DNA of 64,000 bases, taken from Saxidomus purpurata (lineage: Eukaryota > Mollusca > Bivalvia > Venerida > Veneridae). The DNA lies in NCBI GenBank assembly GCA_022818135.1, contig JAFMSR010000018.1, forward strand, positions 2,850,577-2,914,576, given 5' to 3'. Made by a program: the position numbers and the translations under genes. Below are positions 12,620 to 24,465 of this stretch, piece by piece. Each line of letters begins with the position of its first letter. The first letter of the stretch is position 1. Under the pieces are notes generated by a model that saw nothing but the letters and a program-made list of their open reading frames with translations, had not been told where the DNA came from and ran no database searches.

Positions 12620-15600
12620 TTATTTTCTTGTTCTGTTCTACTTACGTTAAAAATGTACGTTCTAAAGCTAGAATGCCGTAAGCGGGGAACATTTGTAGCG
12701 TTATCAGCAGTTGTTTAAATGACATAGGACTTTTGTGACAACCGCGTAAAATTGTTTAGGGTTGCAAACATATCATACGACTGTTACAGGATGTTATTGA
12801 CTTCGTTCACGTTTTATTCCATCAAAGAAAGAGGCGCTGCATATGTAAGGGTCATTTTATTAAGTCAACAAATCTGTTGATGCACGAGAAGTGTGCATTC
12901 ATCATGCATGAAAATCGAATACTAACAATGGAAATGAAAAGTGGAATTGTCTTGATTTTTTCAAAATTCCATATCACGATGAAAGTTGTTATTTGTGAAA
13001 TGATGTATGATAATAAATTAATTATGTGTAACAAGAGAAATGGTGTGTTTCCAAATAATACAGTTCTGGTTCGTTGTTGTTGGTATTTTGTCATCAGGTG
13101 AAATATGTAACTGTTTACTTATTGATATAGCTAAATGCTACTATTAGTGGTATTGAATTAAAGAAAACAGTAGAAATCATTTCTTGTGATTGCTACTCAT
13201 TTTTCCGTCTGATATCTTTCAGGACAATGCGGTCGTTAAACCCTACGACCGGGATGCTCTATAGAAAGCATAGACATTTCCCTCCAACTGATAGAGTAAC
13301 AATCTTCTAATGTAGACAGTAATAAACTAATCAGATTTCGGATGTAAGATTTGTAGAGGAGTTTGTGTGCAGGCATTGCCCGCTTGGTTTATCTGAATAT
13401 TGGAGTAATGTTATTAATTACATATAAATTACATATTTGATTTGTGCAAATAATATATTAACACTTTCGACTCCAAAGTACAAAATAGATGGAGTCCCAG
13501 GACGGAAGAAATATAAGACATGACATTTTATACGTGACGTGAATAACATAGGAAATGGAATATGCGTGACAGTTTCATTAACTCGTTTTTGGCCTGGGGA
13601 CTGAAAGTCCCCTAGGCCTAAGTTAGCATACCACATTTCAAACACTGCTGACAATTTAACTATGCTATGTGCGAATAACAACTGTAAACATGCGCTTTGG
13701 GAAAGTAGTGCAAGACATACCAGATCAATCTTTTATTTGAATGTCGCATACGATAAGAACATATTACAAATAAAAACAGTACATACAACTTCAAACGATT
13801 GCAGAAAGGTCTATAGCTTACGGGCTGCATTAAACATTTTTTCTGTTTTAGAAATTACTGCGCTGTTAGCTGATAACGGAAGATAATCATATGCATATCA
13901 CGGAAAAGTACGGATATTTACGGAAATATACAGAAACGTACGAAATTCGATATAAGAGTTTGTAGTTTGATTTTTAAATTTCTGATGTTATTTCATTGAC
14001 AACTTTCTTATCTACGAACGATTACATATATATTTACCTAAAAATAAATTTCTTTAAAAAAAAGATACAATTTACGTACATTCCCGAGAAGGAACTCACG
14101 TGATCAAAATCATCCGCACTTTATCGAGGACGCTGCATGTCAAAGCCCAGTGAATGGTTTCACCGATTGCAACTACAAGGTAACCAAGAATCATTTTCGG
14201 TTTTCCCTGTTATACACATTGTACAGTACTGTATTTATATTTCATTGTTGGTATTGCTTTGTTTATTTCTGGTTCAAGGTAGTGTTCTTGGTACACAATC
14301 ATTCTCGATCCACTTCATCAGATATCGCTTGAAGTTGAACAAAGCGCAGATTGAATTATTTTTATTGTTCTCTCAAACAATTGATATTGTGACCATGTGA
14401 CGTACGTTTTATAATAAAACAAACTTCCCTGCCACCCATATATTTGTGAATCATTCATTCTGTGTCATATACTAAATTTCGCCCTATGCACATTTCGACC
14501 CGCGCTTTAGGTAAGGTTCAGCGTAAATCACGAAGGTCAAAAGTTGTTTATAGGGGAGTTAATATATAGCCCTCAGGCTTTCAGCGCTCACAGCGCCTTG
14601 ATTTGTTCTAGGCTTGATATGTCAATGTCATGTACAATGTAGGTCAATAGAACTATGTACGAAGATACACAGTTGTAGTAGTGTGTCTGACTATTGCCCT
14701 TAAAATCAGGCACTCGAAATTTCGATTAAGTTAAAATGATATTAAACTTAACATCTTTTACAACCATCTGCAAGATCGTGATTGAATAAAACAAAAACAT
14801 TTTGGCTTCGCGGTCAGGAAGAATCCAAATATTGTGTAATTGCATAGTCTGATCTCAGTGTATTGCTGGTATTAAACTGAATCTTAATTCTTATTCCATT
14901 ATCTGTTCGTTGTATCTGAAAGAAAATCTTCAGACCTATTATGTTTTGCACGTAACTAATTAAATTATCATATCTAACTACCGGCTGAGAATACTTGCTA
15001 ATCATTTCCACGGTAAAAGCGATGTCAAGAAATTAAGTTGTTTTATGTTGCAATGAATGTACACTTGTTCACTAGTTTTGCAATAAATTCGATTTATACG
15101 CATGATGTCTTTTTGACTCGTGGTAAGGACCTAATTTTGTATTTTACATTTGCAGTGTGTTACAGCAGATATACTTGGACGATTTGACAAATTGCAGTCT
15201 GTTGTTGTCATTATTTAGACCTTGGATTTTTTCAAATTCGTCATATTTTTTCAGATTGACGACGTCACTTAGTGTAAATAATATCATTTCAAAGTATCAG
15301 AATATACTTTTATTCTTCCTAACATATTAAATTAAATTGATACTTTGTAGTTATATAAAATGTGATTATGTTTTGCCATTATCTTTTAAATTCCTAACTA
15401 CCTTATACATGTAGCAGCTTAGCGCAATAAAAAGATGGTTTTGTCCAGTACGCACAAGTATTTTTAATAATCACTACTGCTCAGCTTTCTCGTCATAATT
15501 CTACGCATTTGCAATGGGAATTGAGGTTTTTATTGACTTTCAGGCTTAAAGTTTTGTTGATCGATGTTCTTTAAGCTTTTCAAATCAATCTAAACCACAA

Positions 15601-17454
15601 AAACTTCCAAAAAGAATACCACATCGAGCCTAGTTAAGAGGATTCATTAGCGATTAGCGCCAATACGAAAAGTACACCTGGGGGAACCAGGCAAATTGAG
15701 AACTCTAAATAACGCTGCTTTAAGCAAAAATAACGTCTTGGCTAAACGAAATGCGGATCTCAGTTTTCCGTTATAAACATTTTTGTTCCTTCAATTCAAA
15801 TGTTCATTAGTTCGGTTTAAACAGTATTTCTCTCGAGTTGGTCATTACGTGTCATACATGTATAAAATTAATGTAAAGGATTGAGAAGTAAGTTGAAACA
15901 ACTTTTGTTATCTCTCTCCTGAAAATAGACATGGCATAGTTACGTTCAATGACAAAACATTTACTAGGACTGAATTATATTCGAAAATAAGGAAACTTAA
16001 ACAACGAAAAGCTTTACTTGCTCTATGGTTATTGCTTCGCTGTCTGTCTAATTTTGACCTATTGTCAATAGAATACTGCAGTAAAACCATAACTTTGCAA
16101 GTACCGATACGTTCCAAAATGTTTAAGATATAATGTAAGATAATTTGAATTCAAATGAAGATGTCGAAAAATATCACCTTGTAAAAGAACGACTTACGAT
16201 GCCCTAAAGGGAATCAGAAATGTATGGGGACGACTATTCCAACCTGATATTAGCCTCGATTTGAATTTTATCAGATACCGCAAATTAGAATAATGTCGAT
16301 AATAGTTAATTTTTCTCAATCAATATTAGCGCTTTAATGTTTAGGACAAACTCGTTGTTTCGATATTACAATTCAGGACTTGAAAACAACCAATAGCACT
16401 ACGGACTCCATGACAATAAGAATACCACTGAGAGAGTTGTTACTATGTTTGTCTAAAATTACAGCAAGCACACCGCCTTCCAAGATGCTTAAAACTAAAG
16501 TTTCAACATTAGTATACTTATCTTATATTGCGTAACAACAGAATACGAATATTTTAGGTACCAAGTTTGACCAAGTTAGTCGTGAACAACATGTTTATGT
16601 AATTTCAACATTACTTGCTATTCGTTTTCCAGCCAAACTTTCAAAATGGTGAACGGCTGCCTACATTAAAATTACAAGAACTCAACAAACCAGATGTTCA
16701 GCCGACACATGTATATACCATTCAGATGCATAAATATTAATGTAAAAATTCCTCGTGGCTATTTAATGCCAGCACATTACACAATACATTTTTCTACATT
16801 CCTCGTATAACGCCATTCTATTATGATTATTATGCGTTTGAACGGGAAGCATGTAGTTTTGCAGTCACTTAAAAGGTAACGATTTCGTACCCTGTTCTTA
16901 CATTTCAACAACAATATACAAATGTATTTACAACAATGTAACATTAAATCTGCTTTGCAAATGAAATCAGTATTCTGTAAAATGCAGTGACTCTTTGTAA
17001 TTTAGTTTTTCCCACTACTGTCATAATTACTGAATTGAAAGGGAATTATCCTAAAGGTTGAATATAAAGTAATTGAAAGATTATCGTTTTCTTTGAAACC
17101 GAAGTAGGCAAAACATTTTTCTTTGATGTAAGAGACTCGAATCCTCCATAAGAAGTCTGGTCGGCCGCGTAACTCGGGCCCATGAATCTCAGTCAATGAG
17201 ATATTAAGTGAATACAAGTCAGTTATTCAATTACATCTGACTGAAAACATACCTTTCTCACATAACTCCGACAAATATGTATGTCAAGCTTTACTTAAAG
17301 CTACTCTCGTAATACTATTCCATCAATTCCAATAAACTACAAATACTATAACTTTTATTTATCTTATTTTTAGGGGTTTGTCTAGAAATCAGTTCAAAAA
17401 ATAAAAAGCATTTCTTTTATCGTGTAAAAAGAATGCCATGCAAAAAATATATAC
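12620..17454. other. AT-rich intergenic DNA
   Basis: No gene was recognised. A strong short hairpin lies at 13591-13618 (listed separately). Short CGGAAA-type repeats occur at about 13900-13945. Confidence 0.4.
13591..13618. other. Short GC-rich hairpin
   Basis: GGCCTGGGGACT and AGTCCCCTAGGCC pair over 12 bp with one bulged base and a GAA loop. It is GC-rich in AT-rich surroundings. Function unknown; it is too short for a standard pre-miRNA. Confidence 0.6.
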
Positions 17455-17462
17455 ATTCTAAG

Positions 17463-18275
17463 TAGGGATGACAACGAGTACCCGGTTCACCGGTTACTCG
17501 ATCGAACTTCCGAGTACTCGGTTAGCAAAACGTTAATCGAGTACTCGAAAAGGAGATAAATAAAAATTGCAAAAATCACTTCATACATAAAGTCATAAAT
17601 CATCGCTATTTGATTCCTCCAATTAACAGTCTTAACTTGTCATTATTCTATTCTAATTCCGGATCGTTATCCAAACATGCCAGCTAATGTGCGAAAATTA
17701 TATTGTTTAATCCGCTACATGCAATACACGAGGTGACAGTTTGACATGCTGGTTTGCTATGATTCTATCTCGCTTATGATCTTAACTAAATAGTATAGAC
17801 GTACGATATTAGGTTTCACAGTCTGTTTAAAATAAAGTGTATGATAGCAAAATTACACTGTGTCACCTTAAACTGTCTATGCGGGACTTGTAATTTGAAG
17901 TCTTAATAACTTAATGAGCTAATTATGCCGGTAGTTTAACACATGTGTGGAGAAAAGATAGTTATTACGAATCAGCAGAAAAAATGTTATTCATTTTTCC
18001 TTAATCGTATATATAGAATTAAGTGGTCTTTCAAAGTCTCTTTTCAAAATATCTCAATAATCTGCACACTTGTCTGTATTATGAGTCAAATTTGAAATAT
18101 ACCTCCGTCGTAATCGTCTGCCTGGAAGTTTTTCAAACGGTTCAAAATAAAGTCAAAGATAGTCCATTTCTCTATCATATGTCGAGTGAATGATCGTTTT
18201 CCGAGTACTCGAGTACTCGACCGGAAGAAGGACCGAGTACTCGAATATCAAATTTGGTACTCGTTGCCATCCCTA
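17463..18275. mobile_element. hAT-type MITE with 8-bp target duplication
   Basis: The left end is TAGGGATGACAACGAGTACC and the right end is its reverse complement with one mismatch (GGTACTCGTTGCCATCCCTA). The identical octamer ATTCTAAG flanks both sides (17455-17462 and 18276-18283). An 8-bp duplication and a (C/T)AGGG-type terminus are hallmarks of the hAT superfamily. Several GAGTACTCG palindromes sit just inside each end and could be transposase-binding subterminal repeats. The 813-bp body has no transposase frame, so it would depend on an autonomous relative. The perfect duplication suggests a fairly recent insertion. Confidence 0.9.
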
Positions 18276-18407
18276 ATTCTAAGTGCATAATCTTTAGATT
18301 ATAGTAAGCATATGTATAGCAAGAGTGTGAAACTTTCCGAAATACACCCGTGAAGGAGGCATAACTCAGTATCTGGCAGTTCATTGGTTTTGTAAAACCT
18401 ATTAGAA

Positions 18408-18825
18408 CTATAGAGCGGACTAGACTTATTTACCTGTTTCAACTAAAGAGCTGAGAAGGCTACTTTCATTATTTGTCTATATTTCAAGGGCTATATTCTA
18501 AGTGCCTAAGGCAATTTGGTTGGTCATCAAACATGGTCTAGATATAATATCTAGGCCAAGTTTGATGACCAGCTCACAAATATTTTCACCAAGTTTGATG
18601 AAGACCGGAAAAAAACTGTTTGACTTGCAGAGCGGACAAGGTTGAGTTTGCAAACTTTTCATAATTCAAGGCCATAATACAACTTTGCATGGGTCGATTT
18701 GGCTGGTTATTCAACTTTGCCGAGACAATTTGCCCACACAAAATTTAACAAGTTTGATGAAGATCAGATAGAAACTATTTGATTGAGAGAGCGGACAAAC
18801 TCTGGACGCCGCTCACTACGGGTGT
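18408..18825 (+). repeat. Mollusc-type dispersed array (AGAGCGGAC units)
   Basis: Units end with A(C/G)AGCGGAC at about 18414, 18630 and 18790. They contain AAGTTTGATGA(A/C)GA(C/T)C, AAGGGC(T)ATA and TTTG(A/C)TTG(A/G)GAG in the same order. Unit spacing is about 217 and 160 bases. The text resembles a dispersed repeat common in bivalve and gastropod genomes (family recall, not checked). Confidence 0.6.
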
Positions 18826-18859
18826 TCCAATAGACATTTGCGAGGTAAGTCGGAAGGCG

Positions 18860-20406
18860 ATAGTAAATGGCAGATTGTGAACATTTTATGGGGAATATCT
18901 CAAAATTACACTTTCAATTAGTGTTAGTTGTCCTAAAAACATTTTTTTGCAAAGAGCTTATTTCGGAGACCTCATTGCAAATAATCTTATAATTGCGTAC
19001 TAGAATTTAAATGTTAGAGCGATTTCTTTTCGCCTGCAAACAAGAGATGCACATACTCAACCATCTGGGGAAGTAATTGTCTTGGGTGCGCCCAAACAAC
19101 GCTGATGCTCCTGCAACTTCATGTCACAATAGGCGTTCGCCCTGATGTCTAAACGGGCTATATCTTATTTTATATATGATTAATTTCTCATCAAACTGAC
19201 TGAATATCAAGATTCTTTTACCAGACTAAAATTGTGTAATTCATATTGGGATTTTTTTGCCCATATAATATATACTGTTTACGTATTACGTTTTAGACTG
19301 TCAAAACAATCCGCACGATATTTGCGTGCTAAATATAGGCGTGGCAAATGGATTCATAATAGATAACACTGGCAGAATTCGGTATCTAGAATCGCAAATA
19401 CGAGGTTTTGACGAAATTTTTGAAACTCTTTTTTCAAATTCTCGTTTTCACCCTGTAAGATATGCAACACGCTAGAGCGCATTTATACTTATTAGCTTTA
19501 TACTTTATGACTAATCATTTAAATTCTATGACCAATCATAAAATATATATACAGTATCACTCACGTGATTTTATCGGTCTGCTTTCACTTTACTTCAACA
19601 CCACGGGAGCCAGAACGTGTTGTACACGTCGTATCGCCTAAAAGCGTCCCCGTTTTGAACCGTGCAAATTTAAACACGTGCTGGTTCCCCACGCCTTTAG
19701 TTGAAGTAGACGATTCATGTAAACTAGTCAATTAGAGATGGGCAAGACCACATTTGCAGGTTTTGGAGAATTTTGATCGAAGCGGCTGGTTCGAGTGTAT
19801 CCTGACTTAATCTTGCAGACACAGTTTTCCCTTTCAGATGGATCGTAAGTTGATCCTATGGTCTTTTGCGGAAATCACTTCTGAGTTTCATTTTTTTTCT
19901 GCCCAAACCCCGAATATCTGTGTCTAGAATATGGCTTTCTTGGGTATCAAGATGATACCCAACAGTTTGGATGTATGCGTCAAATTGCCAATGACTTACT
20001 GTTTCCACCAGATCTGTCCAAATCGAAATCCTGTTATGACTCCTTATACTACGGCACAGTTGCGACGAAAACCTGGTCAAGAAAGAAGAAAATGCTACCG
20101 TTTGAAAAGGTATATAGCCCGTTACAGACAAAAGGGCGAACATGCCTTTTTGAAATGAAATGTTGCAGGCTCAGCTCTGATTTGGCGCCCCCGACAATTA
20201 CTCCCCAGACGGTTAGAGTATGCGCTCTCTTGTTTGCAGGCGAAAAGAAATCGCTCTAATCAATAGAATACTATGTACCAATTGTAAAATATTTTGCAAT
20301 GATGTGTCTCCAAATAATGCTCTTTGCAAAAATACCTTTTATCGACCTAATCCTATTTGAAACGTGTTTTTTGAGTGTTCCCCATAAATGTCACAATCTC
20401 TATCAC
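18860..20406. mobile_element. 1.5-kb element with ~230-bp diverged inverted ends
   Basis: The left arm, about 18860-19092, and the right arm, about 20184-20406, are inverted relatives. The best block is 'AGAGCGATTTCTTTTCGCCT' then GCAAACAAGAGA, exact in both. Other parts (TTATGGGGAA, TTTTTGCAAAGAGC, TAATTGTC) match less well. The arms have indels and are much older than those of the 11-kb unit. The interior has a nested palindrome near 19588-19710 (CTTCAAC...CCAG.ACGTG against its complement). A frame with protein-like composition at 19882-20110, containing GYQDDTQQFG and ending before GTATAT, has no family I recognise. No clear target duplication was found. Confidence 0.55.
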
Positions 20407-20519
20407 ACCCTCCGCCCCCACTAATAATACGTCCCTTCGGGCGTATAACAATGGCACTCTTCTCCGTGTCAGTTTTGTTTCTTCAACGTAAAATAGTCAA
20501 TGCTGAGATTTGTATATTA

Positions 20520-21440
20520 CAGTCGACTCTCGTTATCTCGATTTTTTTGGGACCAAAGAAAATAAGTCGAGATAACGAAAAATCGAGATAACCGAAGTTG
20601 GATAAACTATGCTCGATAGGGGATGGGAGGGGGGTAAGGAAGATTATTGTTGATAGAAAGACGTTTGCTTCTTTCTACCATCTTATGATCTGTGTAATAC
20701 ACAGGTTGGAAACGAAACTAGCACGTAGGTTTAAATCAACTAAATGTACAATTCATCTGATTCATGTTGCCTTGCACCCCGGTGCCGAAAGATTGGATTT
20801 CCCCCGGGTCCTTCTACAAAACTCTCAGCGTTTGCCGATCAAGATATCCTCCCGAGTTGGTTACCGGACCCTTCTATGGATTTCTCGACTAGCGCTCGGA
20901 CAAGTTCATGACTTCCGCCCTCCTACATGACTCTTCCGGTTTTTTTTTCAATATCGAGCTGTTCTCTGTCTAATGTGTACGTATAGAAGACACGATTTAT
21001 AATTGACAGAATAAATTTTCTCAGTTTTGACACAATTCAATACAAATTACCCATTCCGCATATTACACAACTTACGTCGCAAACAAACCATTAATTAATT
21101 TTGGGTCGTTAACCGAATCACTGAGTGAATAGCCGCGCGTGGTGTTTTTCGCACCTCTGACAGCAGACGACAATTGAGCGAATACAATCGCGTGCAGCTT
21201 TTCGCACCTTGTTTGGCAGGTGATAAATGTCAAATCGAGATATCGGATGTCAAAATAGAGGAAATTTCATAGTTGGGGATCAAAAATTTAGTCGAGATAA
21301 CGAAAAAATCGAGATAAACAAATCGAGATATCCGTAGTTGATTTATAAAGAACAAGAAGGGAAAAAATCGGGACCAGAAAAATCCAGTCGAGATATCGAA
21401 AAATCGAGATAACCGAAGTCGAGATAACGAGAGTCGACTG
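20520..21440. mobile_element. Tigger/pogo-like MITE, TA target duplication
   Basis: Both ends begin CAGTCGACTCTCGTTATC and are exact inverted copies for 22 bp. TA flanks both sides (20518-20519 and 21441-21442). Just inside, the word TCGAGATAACGA and close variants repeat about ten times, some in inverted orientation, including 20565-20590 and 21240-21430. CAGT ends with TA borders fit the pogo/Tigger branch of the mariner superfamily. The 110-codon frame at 20598-20930 has no helix-turn-helix or DDE pattern and is judged spurious, so the 921-bp element is non-autonomous. Confidence 0.85.
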
Positions 21441-21442
21441 TA

Positions 21443-22287
21443 TATAAATTGTCTTCCATTTGTACTTCCAGAGTCACATTTTAAGGCACATCCGACTTAA
21501 CTCTTTCAGCTTGGACGCCGGATTTGCAGTCAATGGATACTGTTAATTTGCTTAAAGATGGCGAAGTAAGTACAAAATGTCTCGTATCCGACTTGCTAAA
21601 AATGAATAATATTTCCCAATGATAAATCGGCTGTCAGATAATTTAAAACCTTGGAGCCTTATTTCATTTGCCTGAATAATGTTTCAAGTGAGACAAGGTG
21701 TTTAATTTAGTGCTTCGATTGCACTGGTAATTGTACTGAAACTTCTGTCAGACACATAGACTGCGCATTGACATTGAATAAAGTCATACAGCTCATAGAG
21801 TAATAAAGTTTATATTGTAGTGTAATGATACGTGCCTAATGCTTCTTTTTGCAACTGACGACGAAGACCTTGTTCTTATATCATGACATATACTACCGGA
21901 CCGTTAAAAGCCTGATTTCGTGTGTATCCTCCAGCTTTAGGATGATCAGCGCTTAATGCTTTCTATGGATACATATCTTCCTTATGATTTGATATTCTAC
22001 GTTTTAAAATGGCATTATTGCTAAAGTCCGACTAAATCATACATTAATGGCTCTACTAAGGCTAGCAAAATTACCCTATTTTTTCTGTAAGAACATTTTG
22101 TTTAGTTTAGAATACACGTACATTTAAGTTACACTTAATTTATGCCTCAATTTGAACGTACGCTTTTTGAAACCAATACTTGTACACAACATTGGAATAT
22201 AGTGTTGCAGTCTATGTTTTGAAAATTCCTTACGATGTACAATTCTAACTTTACGTGTTTGATGCACAATACGCTGTTGAACAAAGG
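21443..22287. other. AT-rich intergenic DNA, no gene seen
   Basis: This lies between the Tigger-like MITE and the large inverted-repeat unit. Nothing was recognised in it. Confidence 0.4.
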
Positions 22288-22293
22288 AACTTC

Positions 22294-22524
22294 TATGGCA
22301 AGCGAAATGCACATTAATTCTTTAAACTATAGGTTTAACTGTTAAACCCATAGTTTAACACCTCTTAAACCCCTAGTTTCAGGTGCCGTTTGCACATTAA
22401 TTCTTAAACCGTGGTTTAAAGTCTTAAACCGTAGTTTAAAGTCTGTTAAACCCATAGTTTAAGAGACGACCAATCAAATGAGCTGAAACCCCGGTTTAAA
22501 GTGTCACGTGACTCGTTAAAACGA
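22294..22524 (+). repeat. Left inverted arm of the 11-kb unit
   Basis: It starts TATGGCAAGCGAAATGC and is built largely of 16-bp imperfect palindromes of the form TTAAACC-NN-GGTTTAA (for example TTAAACCGTGGTTTAA and TTAAACCGTAGTTTAA), joined by fixed linkers such as GTGCCGTTTGCACATTAA and the CACGTG E-box. It is 229/231 identical to the right arm. Confidence 0.85.
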
Positions 22525-22539
22525 CAATTACATACATAT

Positions 22540-22848
22540 TTACTTTAAACTGTGGTTTAAGACATTAATCTAGGGTTTTACGCGCCGAATGCACATTTAA
22601 TCTGTTAAACCCTAGGTTTAACTCTTAAACCCATAGTTTCAGGTGCCGTTTGCACATTAATTTCTTAAACCGTGGTTTAAAGTCTTAAACCGTAGTTTAA
22701 AGTCTGTTAAACCCATAGTTTAAGAGACAACTAATCAAATGAGCTGAAACCACGGTTTAAAGTGTCACGTGTTCTGTTAAACCCCTAGTTTAAGAGACAA
22801 CCAACCAAATTAGCTGAAACCACAGTTTAAAGTATCACGTGACCTTTC
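22540..22848 (+). repeat. Additional copies of the palindrome module
   Basis: A second copy of most of the left arm runs from about 22583 to 22770 in the same orientation. A third, partial copy follows (about 22771-22848). Together with the left arm there are about 16 TTAAACC...GGTTTAA-type palindromes in 530 bases. The right side lacks these extra copies, so the unit is asymmetric. Confidence 0.75.
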
Positions 22849-23469
22849 ACTGTGACGCGTGGAATTTGTGTGTAAACATTCACAACATGACATAGGCTGT
22901 CAAAAAACAACTCTTTGGTCATTATCTATATGTAATCTTCGGATATAATTTGGGGGATTTTTGTAACATAACAAGTAACTGTTCATAAAACATTTTAGCG
23001 CATGGCGTAAACATGTAATTTTATTCATTTATTTGTTTATTTAGTTATCACAATATCATATTTTTTATATTTGCGCTTTAAACCACTATATCAAACATCC
23101 TCGTTAAAACTCGACAGTGACAAAGACTTGGAATTGCTTGTATAATTCAAATAACTTTGACAGAATGAAAAAATACACCTTTTACAGCATTAATGCGAGA
23201 ACTGCTGGGGTCGGTAAAATATGACGTTCTAGATCCGACTTGTATTACATATAATGAAAAAATATCTATGTGTATAGTTTTAGCTTAAACATTCATTTAG
23301 GACATAAACATATATCCGTTTCATTGACAGATTTTAGGCTTTTTTTAATAGATTGCACAAATCAAAACGTAGTATACAGCTTAAGTATTTTATTACAGGT
23401 CATAATAAATGTTACGTAATGTCCGGCCATAAAACATCAATAAGCGAGCAGACGGACTGATCATTCGGA
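22849..23469. other. AT-rich interior of the 11-kb unit
   Basis: No coding signal. ACATTCACAACATGACATA at about 22877 recurs in direct orientation at about 31439, hinting at an internal repeat. Confidence 0.4.
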
Positions 23470-24465
23470 AGTGTTAGAGCAGCATTATGGGACATCCGTG
23501 CGCCAATACCCTAATTGACGTTAAAGGTTAACGTTAGGGTTGGGGTTTACAACTTTTGTACAGCACAGTCCCTGGAAATTTTTTTCAATTGCCACCCCCG
23601 GACGAACCCCGCCCAACTCCTCATACTTTTTTTAGCTAAAACTTTAGCGGCCACGCCCACTTTCCTTCCATGGCCGCTGGAGGGACTATTCCCACTATTG
23701 AATGGTTTGGAGCGTGTTTCAACCTGTTTGTTACCGCCGGTGGGACAAAAGTAGGTCAAGGTTAAAACGAAATCTATTTTTAGAATTGGTGTCCAAGGAG
23801 GACCAATCGCGCCAAAACCCTAGGCGAACCCTCGCGGTCATGGTGGAAAATGTCTGAAAATGGACAAAAATCGGTCCAAAAAAAAAGCTGGAACTTTTAG
23901 GTCAAAGTCACAGATCAGCCTGAAATTTAGTACATACATGTAGTTTCTTTCGGACAAGGTTACTGACTTCAAACTTTGACCCTATAAGGCCAAGGTCACG
24001 ACCTATATCCGTTTAAAGTTTTTTTTGTGAACGAAAGTCCTCCAAAATCAATTTGTCTCAGAAAGGCCCTGAAGGGTGTCTCAGACAGGCATGTGCTACT
24101 GAGTCCTTTGGCATTAATAACGTACCTCTGGGTTAGGCATTTCTGGGCCAGGGTAAGGGCCATTTTTTAGGTGGCCCGCCTAATTGACCTGAACAATCGA
24201 CAATGACGTACACTAGATGTCAGAGGTCATTTTCGTTTGTCAGTTATGGCTTGTCCATTGCTGGCCCCTGAGCAAAGATCCTTGAAAACTCTGCCTTTTG
24301 GAGAGAACACAAATGTCAGTATAGGCACCTGAGGAATGGCGTTACCCATATTAAAGGTCTTTATGCGACAAAAAATTGTAACTAAAGGCCCCCGGAGAAA
24401 GGCTTTAAGGACTGAAGGACTTTATGAGACAAAACAATATCGCCAAAGGCCCCTTAGAAAAGGCT

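Noticed and set aside
20598..20930. 110-codon frame inside the Tigger-like MITE
   Set aside because: It has no helix-turn-helix, CENP-B-like or DDE pattern and lies in a short non-autonomous element.
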